Source of the DNA: Nostoc sp. KVJ20
GTDB lineage: Bacteria; Cyanobacteriota; Cyanobacteriia; Cyanobacteriales; Nostocaceae
Assembly: GCF_001712795.1 (NCBI RefSeq)
Contig: NZ_KV757585.1
Span: 62,001-126,000 of the forward strand
Length of the DNA stretch: 64,000 nt
Direction of reading: 5' to 3'
The notes beneath the pieces are model-generated. The model made no database searches. It saw only the letters and a list, made by a program, of their open reading frames with translations, and was not told where the DNA came from. A program made the position numbers and the translations under genes. Shown here one piece after another: positions 45,138 to 53,276 of this stretch. The first letter of the stretch is position 1, and each line of letters opens with the position of its first letter.

Positions 45138-45857
45138 ATGCAGACCGAAAGGAATGTAAATGTAACCAAAAGAACAACCGATTGGCAGCACGTCAATTGG
45201 CGCAAAGCCCATCGCATAGTTAGAAACCTAAGACAGAGAATATTCAAGGCTGTCCAGAAAGGAAACTATCGATTAGTCAGAAGCTTGCAAAAGCTAATGA
45301 TGGGTAGTTATTCTAACATTGTACTTTCCGTTAGAAAAGTTACACAAACTAATCATGGCAAGAATACGCCAGGAGTGGACAAACTTTTGGTGAAAACACC
45401 AGAAGCAAGGGGATTTTTAGTTGATTCGCTCAGAAAATTTATTCCTTGGAAACCACTACCAGCTAAACGGGTGTATATCCCTAAATCCAATGGGAAAAAA
45501 CGACCTTTAGGTATACAAACAATAATAGACCGTTGCTTACAGGCGATTGTTAAGAACGCACTGGAACCCTTTTGGGAATTCCATTTTGAATTAGGCAGTT
45601 ACGGCTTTAGACCTGGAAGAAGTACCCACGATGCAATCAGTAAAATATATATGATTGTACGTCCAAATAAAAAGAAAAAGTGGGTAGTAGATGCCGATAT
45701 CAAAGGTTGTTTTGACAATATTTCTCGAAATTTTCTGATGAAAACTATTGGTAACTTTCCCGCAAGAAAGCTAATAGACCAATGGTTGAAAGCAGGATAT
45801 ATGGAAGAAGGAAAATTCTACGAAACGCCCACAGGGACACCACAGGGGGCTATTATT
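45138..45857 (+). pseudogene. group II intron reverse transcriptase, N-terminal part
   Basis: Codons 1-240 cover RT motifs 0-4: KVTQTNHGKNTPGVD, RVYIPKSNGKKRPLGI, SYGFRPGRSTHDAI, WVVDADIKGCFDNI and TPTGTPQGA. The frame then enters the recombinase element at 45855 and stops at 45890. Joining codon 240 (ATT) to 48599 gives TPQGAIISPLLANIALHGME, the expected RT motif, in a 556-aa protein. Confidence 0.9.
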
Positions 45858-46024
45858 ACTCCTCCTACAATCTTGCAAAAACTTCCATAGAGTTCTCAGT
45901 CACTATTCCTCGAAAACAACTGCGTCCAGGCTATGGTAAAGGTTTTGCAGGGGCACCAATAAATACTCATATAGTCTCCGATGATGGCATTACAGGGCTA
46001 TCTATTGGAGGAAAGAAACCATGA
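45858..46024 (+). other. displaced 3' end of the recombinase gene (joined only in the circular form)
   Basis: In the circle, the recombinase codon AAT (48595 joined to 45855-45856) continues TAC TCC TCC TAC AAT in frame to a TGA at 46022-46024, adding about 55 residues (YSSYNLAKTSIEFSVTIPRK and onward to LSIGGKKP). The stop overlaps the next ATG as ATGA. In the integrated state this stretch has no start of its own other than sequence read from the RT. Confidence 0.75.
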
Positions 46025-46248
46025 GTAGTCAAAAGCCGAAAAAAAGTCGGATTCTCAAGGTGCAAGTTAGTTTTGAAGCCAGCCGGATATCGGATGAGTG
46101 CATGGCTTGTGCCTATGAACAAGTAATTCCTGAACTTCGCCTTTCAACACGAAAATCCAGTCAAAATCCCGGATTACAAAATGAGCTAATAAGAGAAAGG
46201 ATAGAAGAAATCGATTATTTCAACTCCTTAAATTTTGATAGTGGGTGA
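46021..46248 (+). CDS. 75-aa accessory protein of the recombinase element
   Basis: A small basic protein (MSSQKPKKSRILKVQVSFEA, ending RIEEIDYFNSLNFDSG) with two cysteines in DECMACAYEQV. Its ATG overlaps the stop of the recombinase tail, implying translational coupling in the circular form. It could be a recombination directionality factor or an XisI-like accessory protein by position only. I do not recognise it. Confidence 0.6.
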   Translation: MSSQKPKKSRILKVQVSFEASRISDECMACAYEQVIPELRLSTRKSSQNPGLQNELIRERIEEIDYFNSLNFDSG

Positions 46249-46281
46249 TTTTGTGACAGAATCAAGAAGGAGCTGAAACTA

Positions 46282-46893
46282 ATGAAAAAAAAGAAGCGAC
46301 CTGACAACTCTAGTTCACCTAGAGGCGGATATCGGGAGAATGCAGGTAGAAAATCAGGCTGGAACCACAAAGATACTTGTACAATTAGAGTCCCGAAAGA
46401 ATTTGCCTCTCAACTTGTAGAAATAGCTCGTCGCCTCGATAAGGGTGAGAAGATTGATAATGACACAGAATCTATTCACCGAGAAAAGGATTTAGTTACA
46501 AAATCAAAACTAGTTAGTAGTTTAGGCGATCGCAAATTTGTCCACCAGTCAGGGTTGCAATTTGATATTGACACAAATTCTAAATCTTTGGTTGATGATA
46601 CTGTCACAGAATCAACATCTAGTTCAGGAGAATCTTTATCCCAGCTACAGAAACAGCAAGATTTATCGGCTGAAATTGAAAATGATACAGAATCAAAGCT
46701 TGCTAATTTTGATATTGTCACAGAATCAAATTTGCTAGAGATTAGTCAGGCTACTCCCGACTTTTTTCCTGATCTAGCCCTTGCACTCAAAAACGCAAAA
46801 ACTATCCTGACAGCAAAAAAGTCAGCCCGAGAATCAATTGCCCGATTACTGTCAAAACTTTACTCATCTCAGGTAAAAGCAGATGATCTTTAA
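46282..46893 (+). CDS. 203-aa accessory protein with cyanobacterial GGYRENAGRKSGW motif
   Basis: The N-terminus GGYRENAGRKSGWNHKDT and TIRVPKEFASQLVEIARRLDKGE is a short cyanobacterial DNA-binding-like module often seen in mobile DNA. The middle is low complexity with a recurring DTES/VTES motif (residues about 60-150). The C-terminus is helical (TAKKSARESIARLLSKLY). It lies between the 75-aa gene and the recombinase. Its function is unknown; a regulator of the element is plausible. Confidence 0.65.
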   Translation: MKKKKRPDNSSSPRGGYRENAGRKSGWNHKDTCTIRVPKEFASQLVEIARRLDKGEKIDNDTESIHREKDLVTKSKLVSSLGDRKFVHQSGLQFDIDTNSKSLVDDTVTESTSSSGESLSQLQKQQDLSAEIENDTESKLANFDIVTESNLLEISQATPDFFPDLALALKNAKTILTAKKSARESIARLLSKLYSSQVKADDL

Positions 46894-46950
46894 CTCTTGT
46901 TCAGTCGCTAGGGTAGAACACAAAAATTTACTTAATTTGAGGTCTAATTT

Positions 46951-48660
46951 ATGACCACTAACCAAATACAGGCTGCTATCTACGCTCGGGTTTCTACAGA
47001 GCAGCAAACAGAAACTCAGACAGTCGCTAGTCAATTAGCTGCCCTTCGCTTGAGAGTAGCAGCAGATGGGTTAAAACTATGTGAAGAACTGACCTTTATC
47101 GATGCAGGGTATAGTGGAGCAACGCTGGTACGTCCGGCATTAGAACGTTTGAGGGACTTGGCTTTTGCTAATGGAGTAGATCGGCTTTACGTCCACTCTC
47201 CCGACCGATTAGCTCGCAAATATGCCTACCAAGTGCTATTAATTGACGAAATGTACCGTTGTGGCGTGGAAGTAATTTTCCTTAATCGAGAATTAGGACA
47301 ATCGCCAGAAGATGATTTGCTGTTACAGGTACAGGGAATGGTAGCCGAGTACGAACGAGCCAAAATCATGGAACGCAGTCGGCGAGGTAAACGACATGCA
47401 GCAAAATCAGGCTCAGTCAACGTCTTGTCTTGTGCCCCCTATGGTTATCAATATGTCAGCAAAGCTGATGGGGGCGGTCAGGCTCACTTTGAATTAGTTA
47501 TCGAACAAGCTCAAGTAGTTCGACAAATATTTGACTGGGTAGGCAGAGAAAGGGTGACAATTGGGGAAGTATGTCGCCGACTGAATGCAGATGGACACCT
47601 GACCCAAACCGGAAAGGCAGTGTGGGATCGATCCACGGTATGGGGAATGTTGAAAAACCCAGCCTATATTGGATTTGCTGCTTTTGGTAAAACCCAAGTT
47701 TGCTCCCGTCGGCAGAGATTAAGACCCATTCGGGGAGCTTCTCCACAACCGAGACGTGACTATTCAAGCAACTCAGTTGATGTCTCAGAATGGATTTCCG
47801 TACCAGTGCCAAAGATTGTGGATGAAAATCTGTTTGCTGCTGTACAAGAGCAATTACAGGAAAATCAGCGTCGTTCTCGAATTGGTCAACGAGGTGCAAG
47901 ATACTTGTTGCAAGGTTTAGTTACTTGCAAGCTCTGTGGCTATACTTACTACGGTAAAGCTATCAGTAATAAATCTGCCAAGAGCAAGCCGAGGGACTAT
48001 GCTTATTATCGCTGTATTGGTACTGATGCTTATCGCTTTGGTGGGAATCGGGTATGTAGCAATACTCAAGTAAGAACTGATACATTGGAGGCAGCGGTTT
48101 GGCAAGAAGTATGTTCTTTGCTCAAAAATCCCCAACGTCTTTATATGGAATATCAACGCCGAGGACAGGAGCCGACTTCAGCTGTTCAGGAAAATATTAA
48201 GACAAAAGAATCTCAAATTGCCAAGCTACGCCGGGGTATTGCACGGCTGATTGATAGCTATGCTGAGGGTCTTATTGAAAAAAACGAATTTGAGCCAAGG
48301 ATTCATAAAATCAAAGAACGAGTTGCAATTTTAGAAGCTCAGGTGAAAAATCTTAATGATGAGGCAACCCTAAACCGGGAACTAAGACTGATTATTGGTC
48401 GGTTGGAGGAGTTTTCCTCTAAAGTCATCAACAACCTTGACTCAATAGAATGGAATAGCCAACGAGAAATTATTCGCTTGTTAGTAAAGCGAGTTGAGGT
48501 GGATACTGAACAGGTAAATGTGGTTTTTCGGGTAGGGGAAGTTTCTGATGTCCCAAAGTCTGAATCAGAAAGTTTGCAAGATTGTAGGAGGGGTAATTTC
48601 GCCCCTCCTCGCAAATATCGCCTTGCATGGGATGGAAGATGCACTGGGAGTAAAGTATAA
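46951..48660 (+). CDS. large serine recombinase (3' end altered by integration)
   Basis: The catalytic domain has IYARVSTEQQ (nucleophile Ser15), then DRLARKYAYQ and EYERAKIMERSRRGKRHAAK. A recombinase domain (APYGYQYV, LKNPAYIGFAAFGKT), a zinc ribbon (CKLCGYTYYGKA, RVC) and a coiled coil (about 415-480) follow. The last 20 codons (from 48599) are reverse-transcriptase DNA in another frame, ending at 48660. Through the reconstructed attP the protein would be 604 aa with a different tail. It is in the general group of XisF-like recombinases. Confidence 0.9.
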   Translation: MTTNQIQAAIYARVSTEQQTETQTVASQLAALRLRVAADGLKLCEELTFIDAGYSGATLVRPALERLRDLAFANGVDRLYVHSPDRLARKYAYQVLLIDEMYRCGVEVIFLNRELGQSPEDDLLLQVQGMVAEYERAKIMERSRRGKRHAAKSGSVNVLSCAPYGYQYVSKADGGGQAHFELVIEQAQVVRQIFDWVGRERVTIGEVCRRLNADGHLTQTGKAVWDRSTVWGMLKNPAYIGFAAFGKTQVCSRRQRLRPIRGASPQPRRDYSSNSVDVSEWISVPVPKIVDENLFAAVQEQLQENQRRSRIGQRGARYLLQGLVTCKLCGYTYYGKAISNKSAKSKPRDYAYYRCIGTDAYRFGGNRVCSNTQVRTDTLEAAVWQEVCSLLKNPQRLYMEYQRRGQEPTSAVQENIKTKESQIAKLRRGIARLIDSYAEGLIEKNEFEPRIHKIKERVAILEAQVKNLNDEATLNRELRLIIGRLEEFSSKVINNLDSIEWNSQREIIRLLVKRVEVDTEQVNVVFRVGEVSDVPKSESESLQDCRRGNFAPPRKYRLAWDGRCTGSKV

Positions 48661-49549
48661 CCGACGCGGTGAAATTGTGAGCAGACGCGCAGTTGTGAGA
48701 TATGCAGATGATTTTGCAATCTTCTGTGAAACCAAAGAGGATGCAGAACAAGCCCAAATTGATATAAGTAAATGGTTGAAATCTAGGGGACTCGAACTAT
48801 CAAAAGAGAAAACTAGAATTGTTCACCTCAATGAGGGGTTCTGTTTTCTAGGCTTTAATATCAAACACTACCGAGTCAGCAACACTAAAACTGGATGGAA
48901 ACTACTCATTAAACCTAGTAAAGAATCTATTCTAAATATACGGAAAAAGCTAAGAGAAGAGTGGCTAAATCTTAAGGGGCATGACATTAAAAGTGTCATC
49001 AAAAAACTCAACCCGATTATTAGAGGTGAAGCAAATTATTTCCGTATAGGTGTTGCCTCTGAGGCATTCAGAAGTTTAGATGACTGGATGTTTAAACGGG
49101 AATGTAGATACGTAAATCATACACATCCGAATAGAAATAATAAATGGCGTAAAAAGAAGTATTGGGGAAGGCTGAACCTAGAAAGAAAAGATAAATGGGT
49201 GTTTGGAGATAAACGCACAGGTTTCTACCTGATAAAATTTTCTTGGTTCAATATTCAAAGGCATCAACTTGTCCTTGGTAGGTCATCACCAGATGACTCA
49301 ACACTCAAAGATTACTGGAAGGAAAGAGAAAAAGCGAAAGCTTCCAATCATCCTAAAAGTATTCAGAAAATTGCTGAGAAACAAGGTCATGTTTGTCCTG
49401 TCTGTGGACAAAGCCTATACAACGGTGAAGAAATCCACAAACATCATAAATTCCCAAGAAACAAAGGCGGTTTAGATACATACTCAAACCTTGAGTTAGT
49501 TCATATTTATTGCCATCATCAAATCCATTCTGGAGCTACAGCTACATGA
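48599..49549 (+). pseudogene. group II intron reverse transcriptase, C-terminal part
   Basis: It continues SPLLANIALHGMED, the catalytic RYADDFAIF, the thumb/maturase domain X (IKSVIKKLNPIIRGEANYFR) and a C-terminal HNH endonuclease (CPVCGQSLYNGEEIHKHHKF, NLELVHIYCHHQIHSG). The nucleotide frame matches the N-terminal part only if the recombinase element is removed precisely. Confidence 0.9.
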
Positions 49550-49672
49550 CTTGCTTAAGCCGTGTACTTGGAAACTTGTACGCACGGTTTTGAGGGGGGA
49601 AAGAGGTAGAAATATCTCTGACCTACCCGACAACTTTCTCTTGACTTCTGAATTCTGACTTCAAACTTAGTT

Positions 49673-50023
49673 ATGAGTTATAGAAATCAGTTTATCTGGC
49701 AAAGGGCAGTTCAACTGTCCATTAATTGTTATAAGTTTACCCGCCTATTTCCTCAGTCCGAATTGTATGGTTTGACCAGCCAAATCCGACGTTCTTCTGT
49801 ATCTGTAGCATCTAATATAGCAGAAGGCTATGGCAGGCGCTCAAAGCCAGAATATATACAGTTTTTACATATTGCTTTAGGTTCTTTGAGAGAACTAGAT
49901 ACGCAATTAATTATTGCCAAAGAAGTAGATTTAGCTGACAAAAACCTTTTCACTCCCCTATTGAATGAGGTCGAGGAAATGCAAAGTATATTAGTTGCTA
50001 GCTTAAACAAACTTAAAGCTTGA
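49673..50023 (+). CDS. four-helix bundle protein (S23/IVP family)
   Basis: The 116-aa product matches the family first seen in 23S rRNA intervening sequences: FIWQRAVQLSINCYKFTRLF, then SSVSVASNIAEGYGRRSKPE and SLRELDTQLIIAKEV. It forms a helical bundle of unclear function, possibly RNA-binding. It lies inside the transposon. A second, broken copy lies next to the other ISL3 transposase at 62773-63145, so gene and transposon travel together. Confidence 0.88.
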   Translation: MSYRNQFIWQRAVQLSINCYKFTRLFPQSELYGLTSQIRRSSVSVASNIAEGYGRRSKPEYIQFLHIALGSLRELDTQLIIAKEVDLADKNLFTPLLNEVEEMQSILVASLNKLKA

Positions 50024-50097
50024 ACTTACTACTTATTTCTTTCTTTCTTCTGCCTTCTGCCTTCTGCCCTCTGCCTTAAGGCGCGTAACCTTTCATC

Positions 50098-50235
50098 ATC
50101 ACCAAAAGTTGCCAAGAACCTTAATCCTGGCTCAGTTGCAATTAATCCTGGCTCAACTGAAATTATAGTTGCAAATAATCCTGGCTGAGAACAACGATGA
50201 TTGCAGGTTGGGTGATTTATAATTGCAGGTCGCTA
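50098..50235 (-). repeat. right inverted end of the transposon
   Basis: Read on the minus strand it gives the same five sites as the left end (outermost TAGCGACCTGCAAT, innermost TTAATCCTGG inverse) with the same spacings. The outermost base abuts the 5' end of group II intron 2. Confidence 0.8.
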
Positions 50236-52723
50236 GTGTGATTCGTTCTGTCGAAACGAATAGAAATATTCGGGGATGACAGGCAAGGAAGATAGAAGAG
50301 AGAAAACTCCTCCTACTCCTTGATAACTCAATTTTTCGTGATGGTGCAATTCCATCCCTCCAAGTGCAGGAGTGAAAGCAAGTCCCCCATCTCAGCAAAG
50401 TGGTTCTTTGTTGGGATGAAGCGGGGAATCATGGCGGTAACTGCAAGCCTAATGTGGAATCCCGCCTAGCATAGCTGGTCATGGGTAGGAATACGAATCT
50501 CTTGACTGAATCATCGTAATGCAAAACAAGCCAAAAGGCTGTCAGGCTTGTCCCAAAAGGGAAAGGATAAGTGGTTGGCTGATTAAGCGGCAGACCAATA
50601 TGCACTCACAATAAACCCGGTGAAGAAAGAGAACCCTAAAACCAGCGACAAACGAAAAATTGGGAACGAAGTAACCCCCTGATGCGCTCTTTTGGAAATG
50701 GTCGATTTCCTGAGTAGGTAGCCAGCCGCAAGCCTTCAAGGGGAAGGATTGCCTCAGAAGCCAAAGCCTTTGGGAAAGCCAGAGGATATGCAGACGGAGG
50801 CACGGTGACTTGGATTGTAGAGGTACTAGTAGCAATGTACACATCTAAAACGAGTTTCAAGACTACGGTGGAATGGAATGCTATCCCCTGGCGAAAGCTA
50901 GAAAGGAAAGTATTTAAGTTGCAAAAGCGTATCTACAAAGCCTCTCAGCGTGGTGATGTCAAAGCAGTTCGTCAACTCCAAAAAACGTTGTTACGCTCCT
51001 GGTCTGCAAAGTGTTTAGCGGTTCGTCGGGTAACACAGGACAACCGAGGTAAGAAGACGGCAGGAGTGGATGGGTTGAAAAACTTGTCCCCAAAAGCACG
51101 TCTTATCTCAGTACATTCCCTGAAACTAGGTGAAAAAGCCGCTCCCACTCGAAGGGTGTGGATACCAAAACCTGGCTCAAAGGGAGAAAAAAGACCCCTT
51201 TCTATACCCACTCTGTACGACCGCGCCTTGCAATCGCTAGTAAAACTAGCCCTAGAACCTGAATGGGAAGCTCGTTTCGAGCCAAACTCATTCGGTTTTC
51301 GACCAGGAAGAAGCGCCCATGATGCGATTAAGGCAATATTCAACACTATTAAGTTTAAACCTAAATATGTGTTGGATGCCGATATTGCGAAATGTTTTGA
51401 CAAAATTAATCACAATGTTCTGCTGTCAAAATTAAATACATTCCCCACCATCTGCCGACAAATTCGCGCATGGTTGAAAGCGGGAGTGATTGATTTCTCT
51501 GAATATGCTTTAAGGGAGAAATCTGACAAAATAACATCAATGGGTGTTCCACAAGGGGGTACGATTTCGCCATTATTAGCGAATATAGCCCTTCACGGCA
51601 TGGAAAATCGAATTAAAGAAGTTGCTCTTACTTTACCCGGAGGTAAAACGGCGAATTGTAAAGCAATAAGCTTAATCCGGTTTGCAGATGATTTTGTGAT
51701 TCTGCATAAAGACCTTGCCGTTATCCAAAGATGTCAGCAGATTATGGCAGAGTGGTTAAACGAATTGGGGCTAGAATTAAAACCAAGTAAAACCCATATT
51801 TCTCATACACAAAATATGTATGAAGGTAACGTTGGTTTCGACTTTTTGGGTTTCACTGTTCGACAATTTCCGGTAGGAAAATATCACAGTGGTAAAAGCT
51901 CAAACGGAAAATTACTTGGTTACAAAACTCTTATCACTCCAAGCAAAACAAAGCTGAAGACACACACGCAGAAGATAGGTAAATTGATTGATGGGCATAA
52001 ATCAGTACCACAATCTGATTTAATCGCTCATCTGAACCCCGTCATCTGTGGATGGACAAACTACTACTCAGGTGTCGTCAGTAAACGCATATTTAATCAG
52101 GCTGATACAACTTTATTCAGTCAGCTAAAAGCATGGGCAGAACATCGTCACCCTAATAAATCTTCCCGATGGAGTTGCCAAAAGTATTGGCAAACTGTAG
52201 GGTCTGATAATTGGGTATTTAAACCCCATAACCAGAAGATTCGCTTACTCAAGCACCGTGAAACTCCTATTGTGAGACACATACAAGTGCAAGGAATCCG
52301 TAGCCCATTTGATGGTGACTGGGTGTACTGGAGTTCCAGAATGGGTAAACATCCTGAAGCGCCAACAAGGGTGGCAACACTTTTGAAGATACAAAAAGGA
52401 AAGTGTACTCATTGTGGACTGTTTTTTCACCATGAAGACTTGATGGAAATCGACCATAAAATCCCCCGCTCCCAAGGCGGTAAGGATAGTTATGACAACC
52501 TTCAATTACTTCATGGACATTGCCATGATGCTAAAACGGCAGCCGATAAAGTTGCTGTTACAGTTCCAGAAATAGATGAGGATTATCTCAACTGTAATCC
52601 CTTTTAACTTGGAATTTATAGGTGTGTTTGTCAAGCACCAAATCATCGAGGAGCCGTGTGAAGTTAACGTTTCATGCACGGTTTTGTAGCCGAGTCAGGG
52701 GGGTGACTTCCTGGCTTAGGCAT
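50236..52723 (+). mobile_element. group II intron 2, intact
   Basis: It starts GTGTGATTCGTTCTGTCG directly after the transposon end. Domain V (about 52650-52690) contains GAGCCGTGTGAAGTTAACG and CATGCACGGTTTT, and domain VI ends ...GGCTTAGGCAT. It encodes a full-length protein and appears mobile. It differs from intron 1 in sequence throughout. Confidence 0.82.
50835..52607 (+). CDS. group II intron reverse transcriptase/maturase with HNH endonuclease
   Basis: I place the start at the ATG of MYTSKTSFKTTVEW (GAGGT upstream); a GTG at 50805 is possible. The 590-aa protein has RT motifs KKTAGVDGL, RRVWIPKPGSKGEKRPLSIP, SFGFRPGRSAHDAI, VLDADIAKCFDKI, GVPQGGTISPLLANI and catalytic IRFADDFVIL. Maturase domain X (LNPVICGWTNYYSG) and an HNH domain (CTHCGLFFHHEDLMEIDHKI, NLQLLHGHCHDAKTA) follow. 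No inactivating change is seen. Confidence 0.93.
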   Translation: MYTSKTSFKTTVEWNAIPWRKLERKVFKLQKRIYKASQRGDVKAVRQLQKTLLRSWSAKCLAVRRVTQDNRGKKTAGVDGLKNLSPKARLISVHSLKLGEKAAPTRRVWIPKPGSKGEKRPLSIPTLYDRALQSLVKLALEPEWEARFEPNSFGFRPGRSAHDAIKAIFNTIKFKPKYVLDADIAKCFDKINHNVLLSKLNTFPTICRQIRAWLKAGVIDFSEYALREKSDKITSMGVPQGGTISPLLANIALHGMENRIKEVALTLPGGKTANCKAISLIRFADDFVILHKDLAVIQRCQQIMAEWLNELGLELKPSKTHISHTQNMYEGNVGFDFLGFTVRQFPVGKYHSGKSSNGKLLGYKTLITPSKTKLKTHTQKIGKLIDGHKSVPQSDLIAHLNPVICGWTNYYSGVVSKRIFNQADTTLFSQLKAWAEHRHPNKSSRWSCQKYWQTVGSDNWVFKPHNQKIRLLKHRETPIVRHIQVQGIRSPFDGDWVYWSSRMGKHPEAPTRVATLLKIQKGKCTHCGLFFHHEDLMEIDHKIPRSQGGKDSYDNLQLLHGHCHDAKTAADKVAVTVPEIDEDYLNCNPF

Positions 52724-52753
52724 CCAGCTATCATTCAAACTCTAGAAATAAAT

Positions 52754-52770
52754 TCTGAGAAAGTTATGAG
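52754..52770 (-). promoter_or_regulatory. Box II copy in a duplicated block
   Basis: Minus-strand CTCATAACTTTCTCAGA; the surrounding 52730-52797 sequence is a near-copy of 37165-37232. Confidence 0.4.
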
Positions 52771-52797
52771 GGTTGCATCAAGCATCAGGAGGGCATC

Positions 52798-52901
52798 CAA
52801 TACTGCTCGGATAAGCAGGGGAGGCAGGGGAAGGAAGCAGGGGAGGCAAAACTCTTCCCCTGCTCCCCTCAACCAAGAAATTCCTTAACCGAGCAGTATT
52901 G
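52798..52901. mobile_element. 104-bp MITE with 13-bp TIRs and 10-bp target duplication
   Basis: CAATACTGCTCGG and CCGAGCAGTATTG bound the element. GGAGGGCATC is present on both sides (52788-52797, 52902-52911). The homologous block at 37221-37230 has a single GGAGGGCATC followed by CATCC, i.e. the empty site. The interior is a purine-rich inverted sequence (GGGGAGGCA / CCCCTGCTCCCC). Confidence 0.85.
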
Positions 52902-53192
52902 GGAGGGCATCCATCCAAACGTATGAGAAATATTAGAAATATTGTCAGTCACACAGAGCTAGACCATAGCAGCTTAGTGGAAGATGTCCTCTAGTTAGCA
53001 TCTAGAGCTACAGTCTTAGCCTCAAAAGTCGCGCTCCAATTTCTGGAAGGGTTAGTAAATGCTGCATTTTAGAAGCATTGACAGTTTCTGATTGACGATA
53101 AATAAAAACATTTGCATTGGTTTTTTTCCAATGTTAAGCAATATTTCGCCAACAGTGTCCGTATCTTGGCGGCCACCCACATAGAAGGCAAT

Positions 53193-53213
53193 AACAATGA
53201 TAATCATTATTGT
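53193..53213. promoter_or_regulatory. Fur-box-like palindrome
   Basis: AACAATGATAATCATTATTG closely matches the GATAATGATAATCATTATC consensus. It lies in a 350-bp gene-free stretch (52920-53276) with no recognisable iron gene beside it; the nearest coding region (53277-54119) ends toward it. Confidence 0.6.
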
Positions 53214-53276
53214 AAATTTGTAGTATACTTAGCCGGACTTTCCGATTTGCGTGGCTTTTCTGAGGATGAGGTTTTT

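Larger units (their letters stand above)
45855..48598 (+). mobile_element. 2.74-kb large-serine-recombinase element inserted in the intron RT
   Basis: The element is flanked by a shared ATT (45855-45857 and 48596-48598). Its ends are inverted arms: ACTCCTCCTACAATCTTGC at the left and the inverse TTTGCAAGATTGTAGGAGGG at the right. These are the two halves of a nearly palindromic attP around TAATTA. The reconstructed target is GGGGGCTATTATTTCGCCCC, itself a dyad, as usual for attB of large serine integrases. It carries two small genes and the recombinase. Confidence 0.85.
44508..49631 (+). mobile_element. group II intron 1, its reverse transcriptase split by a serine-recombinase element
   Basis: The 5' end is GTGCGACCCGAAAGTCG. 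The intron-encoded protein lies in domain IV. Domain V (49555-49595) contains AAGCCGTGTACTTGGAAACT and CGCACGGTTTTGAGGG, and the 3' end is CCTACCCGAC. The ribozyme arms look intact; the encoded protein is interrupted at codon 240. Exact 3' boundary is uncertain by one or two bases. Confidence 0.85.
42347..50235. mobile_element. 7.9-kb transposon with ISL3-type transposase and IVP gene, invaded by a group II intron
   Basis: It is bounded by inverted ends of about 135 bp (42347-42480 and 50098-50235). Each end has five repeat sites in the same order with identical mirrored spacings (22, 24, 33, 21 bp). Contents are transposase (42609-44273) and a four-helix bundle gene (49673-50023), separated by the intron at 44508-49631. 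A related copy without the intron lies at 62684 to the window end. Confidence 0.75.

Noticed and set aside
45782..46024. Independent 80-aa gene
   Set aside because: Its first part is reverse-transcriptase DNA out of frame; the rest is better explained as the displaced recombinase tail.
48599..48660. Native C-terminus of the serine recombinase
   Set aside because: These codons are reverse-transcriptase DNA in a different frame (FAPPRKYRL is the shifted reading of SPLLANI).
42347..50235. Tn7-like or CRISPR-associated transposon suggested by multi-site ends
   Set aside because: No TnsB, TnsC, TniQ or Cas gene is present; the only transposase is ISL3-type.
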